Shown piece after piece: positions 59,716 through 64,000 of a DNA stretch of 64,000 bases. A model generated the notes under the pieces. That model was not told the DNA's origin. It saw only the letters and a list, made by a program, of their open reading frames with translations, and searched no databases. Numbering within the stretch: position 1 is the first letter of the stretch; each line of letters starts with the position of its first letter. Origin of the DNA: Chaenocephalus aceratus (lineage: Eukaryota > Chordata > Actinopteri > Perciformes > Channichthyidae); the NCBI GenBank assembly GCA_023974075.1, contig CM043797.1, forward strand, positions 31,093,023 to 31,157,022, given 5' to 3'. Both the position numbers and the translations under genes were made by a program.

Positions 59716-62700
59716 TAGAGGGAGAGAGAGAGGAGGAGAGAGCGAGAGAGAGGAGAGGAGGAGAGGAGGAGAGAGAGAGAGAGAGAAGGAGAGGAGAGAG
59801 ATTAACATAACATACATACTGTTATCTTCATCACATTGATCTTATTTCTATTGCCATCATAATTGATATCGGGTCTATTATCCATCAGGTAAGTTGTATT
59901 CTTTCTTTCCTTCATTTTAAATGACATAATATAGTTAACATGATTGTTACTGTTTCATTACCTTGTTCAAGGTGCTTTGACAATACTGTGTTTGCAAACA
60001 TGCCGATAAAGCTTATTTGAATGGATATCTATAGAGTTTTTACATAGATAATATTGATATGGGCATGCAGAAGAGACTCCCAGAAACTACTTTTTGAGTT
60101 AAACAACTGAGTAATATCACACCCAAATGAATGATTCGGGTGCTTTAAAGTACATACATAAATATTCAAATGTACACTTCTTCTGACCCAGGGACGACTG
60201 AGGACCTCTCACTACTTTGAGAGGTGTTTGGTGACATCTTGTGGTCATTGTGTGCTATTACCTCCTTTGATGTATACATCACTGAAGCCCATGCCACAGA
60301 CAGCAGAGCAGAAGAGGCTGAGGGAACATTTAAGGTGGCCATAAAAGCTCAACACACGCCAACTTAGAAAAACACATACGAAGAGACAAAAGACTGGCAA
60401 ATGAGGAGCATGCTCCAAAAACACAAAGCACATTATGTGCGTGGTTTGTTTGGTTATTTGAGTTTGATATCTTTATTTGTAGTACTCCCTTTTATTCAAG
60501 GTTGTCTATTGTGAATTATATCAAATCGTATGTTTTGTCTTTCTATTTTTTTTAATGCAACATTTAAAATTGCATTGTTGAAAGTAAAACTGTGGCTGCA
60601 CTGATCCTTAAAGCCACCCTTTCAGCATGTTGCACAAAGCCAATCAGTTATGTCGCAGCAGATGTTTTGAATTTAAAAGCTCAGCGTCATCTGGCCTGCC
60701 TCTGAGGGCTGGGACGCAGCGGCTTAGCGGAGTGCAGTAGCCATCAGATGATATTATCAAACAGCAGCAGGTATTGCAGATGCTGCTGGACAAGGTATAT
60801 TTCATATTTTCTCTGCTTTCAAGCCACAAGCCACATGGAATGTATGGCGATGTTTCCAGAATGTTTATGCTGCAGCCGTTAGTGTGCCATATGAAGAGGA
60901 AACCATGTCCAACTAACTCAAACCAGATTGCTGGTGAAACACCTGCTGCAACAGCCCTGATTGGGCGATGGAGCCAGAACTCAAACATGCCTCAAAGCTT
61001 GATCCTGTGGAGCAAAAACCTGAAATATGTGTTCAAGGTGTGCTGAACAAATCATTCTGCATTTCAAAAAACAGCATGGAAAATACCATTTTATAATGGT
61101 CAGGTCTTAGTGCCAGATCATGAAGGATAATCACTTGACTCTCTAGCTCTATTGAGCTTTTTTGGCATCAATTGTTTAGTCTGAGCTCCTCCAATCAACC
61201 TTCATTTAGTACTCATTTCAATCAGAATAGCTCAGATAAACTCCCAGCAACAACAGCAGAACTACTGGCTGGCTGGTGAACATATTCCAATATCCAGCAG
61301 AGCCCTCCAAAGGGCAAAAGCAATCGTGCAACTGCAATGCTTCATAAATATGTCTACAATGTACCTGATTACGCAGTTACATCTACATGTGTACTTGTTC
61401 TTTTATCTATTGACATTTTGATTTAAACTAATACAATAGCACACTAACATTAGCGACTATGGAACAATATACAGACCCAGAGGTAAGTTTTCTCCACTCC
61501 ACAAAGCAAAGGTTCATTTTGAGTTATTTTCCAGCTGAACCAACAGTTATGACAACAAACACTTTTGTGAACCATTTTAGGGAACATAGATTTGGTTTGT
61601 TTGAGTATTTATTTCTTCGAGTTTGCTTATATTCTTTGGACGTTGCCTTACTTTGACCCAAAGTAAATGTCACATTCCCTCTCAGCCTGCACTGTTTGCC
61701 AAGTGCCGAAAAGATTACACAGAATTATTTTAATTTGGGCTCATACACGCTTCCAATTGTTCAGCTCATGCAGAGAAGCTTGAATAAAAGTACAGAAAAC
61801 CAAGGTGAGTTTTTCACCCTGCTGATTTTCAATAATTGAATGGGGAAGTTTAATATGATTTACATCTTAAAGTAATTCAATCTCACCTTGAAACTCACAA
61901 TGACTAACATTTGGTTTGGTGAAGAGGTGATACTGCATATTGTGTTTTTTCTGCTCAATAGGCTACTTATAAAATCCCAGGATGTGTCATGATTTAATTT
62001 GTAAAGGTATTTACCTCTAAAGAAACAGAATCTCCTTTTTTGTATTCAGGTTTTAGGCTATAGCAATTCACATTAGTGTGTATACTCACTATAGAGGAAG
62101 AGACTGGCATTCTGGACGCCCAGTCGATTCGAGGCCACACAGGTATAGTTCCCATAATCCTCTTCAGTGACGTTGGCAATCATGAGAATAGTAGTCGTGC
62201 CAAGAATCTGGATATTGATGCCTTGGGCATTGGACAGCCTGGAGGGGAGAGACAAACAGCAGCGAGGACATTTCAAGTAAATTGCAAATTAATGAAAATC
62301 AGAGGATCAGATGGGAGTTGGTGACATTTTGGGCAAAATATTAGAGTCTGCAGTGTCTGTGCAAGGGAAGGAGCCGTGAGACTTCATTAGAGCTTAATTA
62401 ACCAATCAAATATGCATTTATCTTTTCTACTTTGAATACACACTTTGAACTGAGAACAAAAATCCTGCTGGCTTAAAAATAAACGAGATGTCACAGCCAC
62501 AGCAGTGTCTGTCCCTCGTGTTCTCCTCAAAGCAGCAACCTCCAGGTCTAAAAGTGAAGCCAAAAAAAGGATCATTGTTATCCCGTAGGAAAGATTATTA
62601 TGCTGGTGTCGTCTTTTCATGTCATTTTAGGAGTCTTAATGCCCGCCAAACTTCTGTCAACGCTATTAACCTGGACGGAGCACCTGGCTACAATCAGCTA

Positions 62701-64000
62701 ACAACCCACGGCCGAACCTTTCTAACCTTACTCTAACCCTACTCTAACCTTACGCTAACCCTACTCTAACCCGACTCTAACCTTACTCTAACCCTACTCT
62801 AACCTTACTCTAACCTACTCTAACCTTACTCTAACCTTACTCTAACCCTACTCTAACCTTTCGCTAACCTTACTCTAACCCTACTCTAACCCACTCTAAC
62901 CCTACTCAACCTACTCTAACCCTACTCTAACCCTACTCTAACCTTACTCTAACCCTACTCTAACCTTACTCTAACCCTACTCTAAACTAACCTTACTCAA
63001 CCCTACTCTAACCTTACTCTAACCTTACTCTAACCCTACTCTAACCTTACTCTAACCCTACTCTAACCCTACTCTAACCTTACTCTAACCTTACTCTAAC
63101 CCTACTCTAACCCTACTCTAACCCTACTCTAACCTTACTCTAACCTTACTCTAACCCTACTCTAACCTTACTCTAATTACTCTAACCTACTCTAACCCTA
63201 CTCTAACCTTACTCTAACCTTACTCAACCTACTCTAACTACTTACTCTAACCCTACTCTAAACCCTACTCTAACCCTACTCTAACCTTACTCTAACCCTA
63301 CTCTAACCTTACTCTAACCTTACTCTAACCTTACTCTAACCTTACTCTAACCCTACTCTAACCTTACTTGCAGAATGTTGTGTTTTTGTTACCCGACATA
63401 ATGCTCGCTTGTTCCTTTGCTTCAGGAGTCCTCTTCTCTCGCCTGCCTGCTTGCCAGCTCGTTCCCTCTGCTTCCTCTTCTGCTGCCCTGACCTGCCTCT
63501 CTCCCCCCCCCCGCTGCTTCCTGCCGTCCTCCAGCCATTCACTCACCTAATTCATCTCCTGCTTCAATAACTCCTTCAATGAAACGTCACTGACTTCCTG
63601 CTCTGTGTTCATGTTTGGTTCCAACTAACAATGGGTAATTAGCCCTTCAGCAACAAGGCACTTTGCATGACCTGGCTGACATGGTTCAGCTGTTTTCTGA
63701 CTGGGGTCTTACACCGTACGGACACATTCAAATATTTATTTGAATCTGTTAAAATCACGTAATGACACATTCATTGTGTCAACACATTTCTTAGAATGTG
63801 TTATTGTAAACCTGATGTCGTTTATTACATTTGAATCTCACAGTTTCCGACAATACTGTGAAGTACACATTTAAAATAGCTACATCAACGCTTACCTTTT
63901 ACATTAAATCTATTTTTGTAACATTTCAATTTTATATTAAATTATATTAACAGTAGACTTTAGTGCTAGCAATCACTTCACTTGCAATAGCAGTGTCAGT
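59406..64000 (-). CDS. lsamp: LSAMP (limbic system-associated membrane protein), last two coding exons
   Basis: LSAMP is an IgLON-family, GPI-anchored neuronal adhesion protein with three Ig domains that guides limbic axons. Two minus-strand exons are visible: 62238-62090 (end of the third Ig domain) and 59500-59406 (C terminus). The first gives LSNAQGINIQI, then ANVTEEDYGNYTCVASNRLG and QNASLFLY, with the F-strand cysteine. The second gives RPGTGRDINGSALYL and a hydrophobic tail (WLLLACFACLFF) ending FKC. Human LSAMP has RPGSVRGINGSASL and a hydrophobic end in the same place. The likely GPI attachment site is in INGSA. NTM, OPCML and NEGR1 end differently (for example GPGAV), so LSAMP is preferred. 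The tail-to-tail position next to GAP43 is the tetrapod arrangement and supports the call. The upstream exons lie beyond base 64000. Confidence 0.92.
59503..59802. repeat. (GA)n polypurine tract against the lsamp acceptor
   Basis: About 300 bases of GA/GGA repeat on the plus strand, which is uninterrupted pyrimidine (CT) on the lsamp sense strand. The tract begins two bases upstream of the last exon's AG. On the plus strand there is no T between 59503 and 59715 and no CT between 59503 and about 59817, so the sense strand has no A and no AG in those ranges. Confidence 0.95.
59820..62089 (-). other. lsamp last intron, remaining part
   Basis: AT-rich intron between the two visible exons, with no repeat or gene recognised. 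Confidence 0.6.
62090..62238 (-). CDS. lsamp: lsamp penultimate coding exon (third Ig domain)
   Basis: On the minus strand: acceptor TCCCCTCCAG|GCTGTCC at 62239/62238, donor CTATA|GTGAGTAT at 62090/62089. The exon is 149 bases, with a split codon at each end. Contains NVTEEDYGNYTC, the glycosylation sites NVT, NYT and NAS, and the second Ig cysteine. Confidence 0.92.
62700..63368. repeat. Telomere-like 11-base minisatellite in an lsamp intron
   Basis: About 60 tandem copies of CTCTAACCCTA or CTCTAACCTTA over 660 bases, with occasional deletions (CTCAACC, CTCTAATTA). The unit resembles the telomere repeat CCCTAA with an inserted CT but is not a true hexamer array. CCCTA and CTTA variants are intermixed, suggesting higher-order units of about 22 bases. 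Confidence 0.97.
63369..64000 (-). other. lsamp intron, window end
   Basis: Intron sequence with a CT-rich patch at 63420-63540. No exon was found before the window ends. Confidence 0.5.

Noticed and set aside
59296..59817. 173-codon minus-strand open frame rich in Leu and Ser
   Set aside because: It translates the GA/CT tract and then crosses the lsamp exon in the wrong phase. The real exon frame reads INGSALYL and then the GPI tail.
62700..63368. CRISPR-like array
   Set aside because: Units are contiguous 11-mers without spacers, in a vertebrate intron; this is a minisatellite.

Overview
The window looks like vertebrate, most likely teleost, nuclear DNA. It is AT-rich with long introns, dense CA/TG and GA microsatellites, and several repeat families typical of ray-finned fishes (hAT-type MITEs, Tc1/mariner-type termini, a tRNA-derived SINE, a LINE fragment). 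There is no prokaryotic or organellar signature. Four protein-coding genes can be supported exon by exon. All four encode membrane-associated proteins of the immunoglobulin superfamily or the neuronal growth cone.

Layout. 1-5.7 kb: mostly unassigned, with a short coding-looking fragment and a hAT-like end at 0.2-0.6 kb. 5.76-9.6 kb (+): MPZL2-like gene, exons 2-5, with the signal-peptide exon not located. 9.8-18.4 kb: intergenic, with a (TG)n tract, a 2.75-kb long-inverted-repeat element and a hAT MITE. 18.5-31.4 kb (+): complete MPZL3-like gene of six coding exons (about 251 aa), with a LINE fragment and a possible solo LTR in its introns. 31.5-33 kb: a second copy of the hAT MITE nested in another hAT-like element. 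37.9-50.9 kb (+): GAP43 (neuromodulin), three coding exons behind a polypurine promoter region. 51.4-55 kb: a TATA-rich MITE and a 1.6-kb element with Tc1/mariner-type inverted repeats around telomere-like filler. 59.4-64 kb (-): the last two coding exons of LSAMP, convergent with GAP43, with the rest of the gene beyond the window.

Functional sense. MPZL2 and MPZL3 are tandem single-V-domain adhesion proteins, as in other vertebrates. GAP43 and LSAMP are tail-to-tail neighbours, as in tetrapods. Their apposition here joins two blocks that lie on different human chromosomes (11q23 and 3q13).

Main oddities. The large GAP43 exon carries about ten one- or two-base homopolymer expansions that break its reading frame many times, while every segment still reads as GAP43 in one frame or another. 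A similar one-base defect sits at the start of MPZL2 exon 4. Sequencing or assembly error is the leading explanation. The last LSAMP intron ends in a roughly 300-base pure pyrimidine tract with no A for over 210 bases. I see no evidence for a novel multi-gene system; the interesting content is in the composite repeats and exon anomalies.
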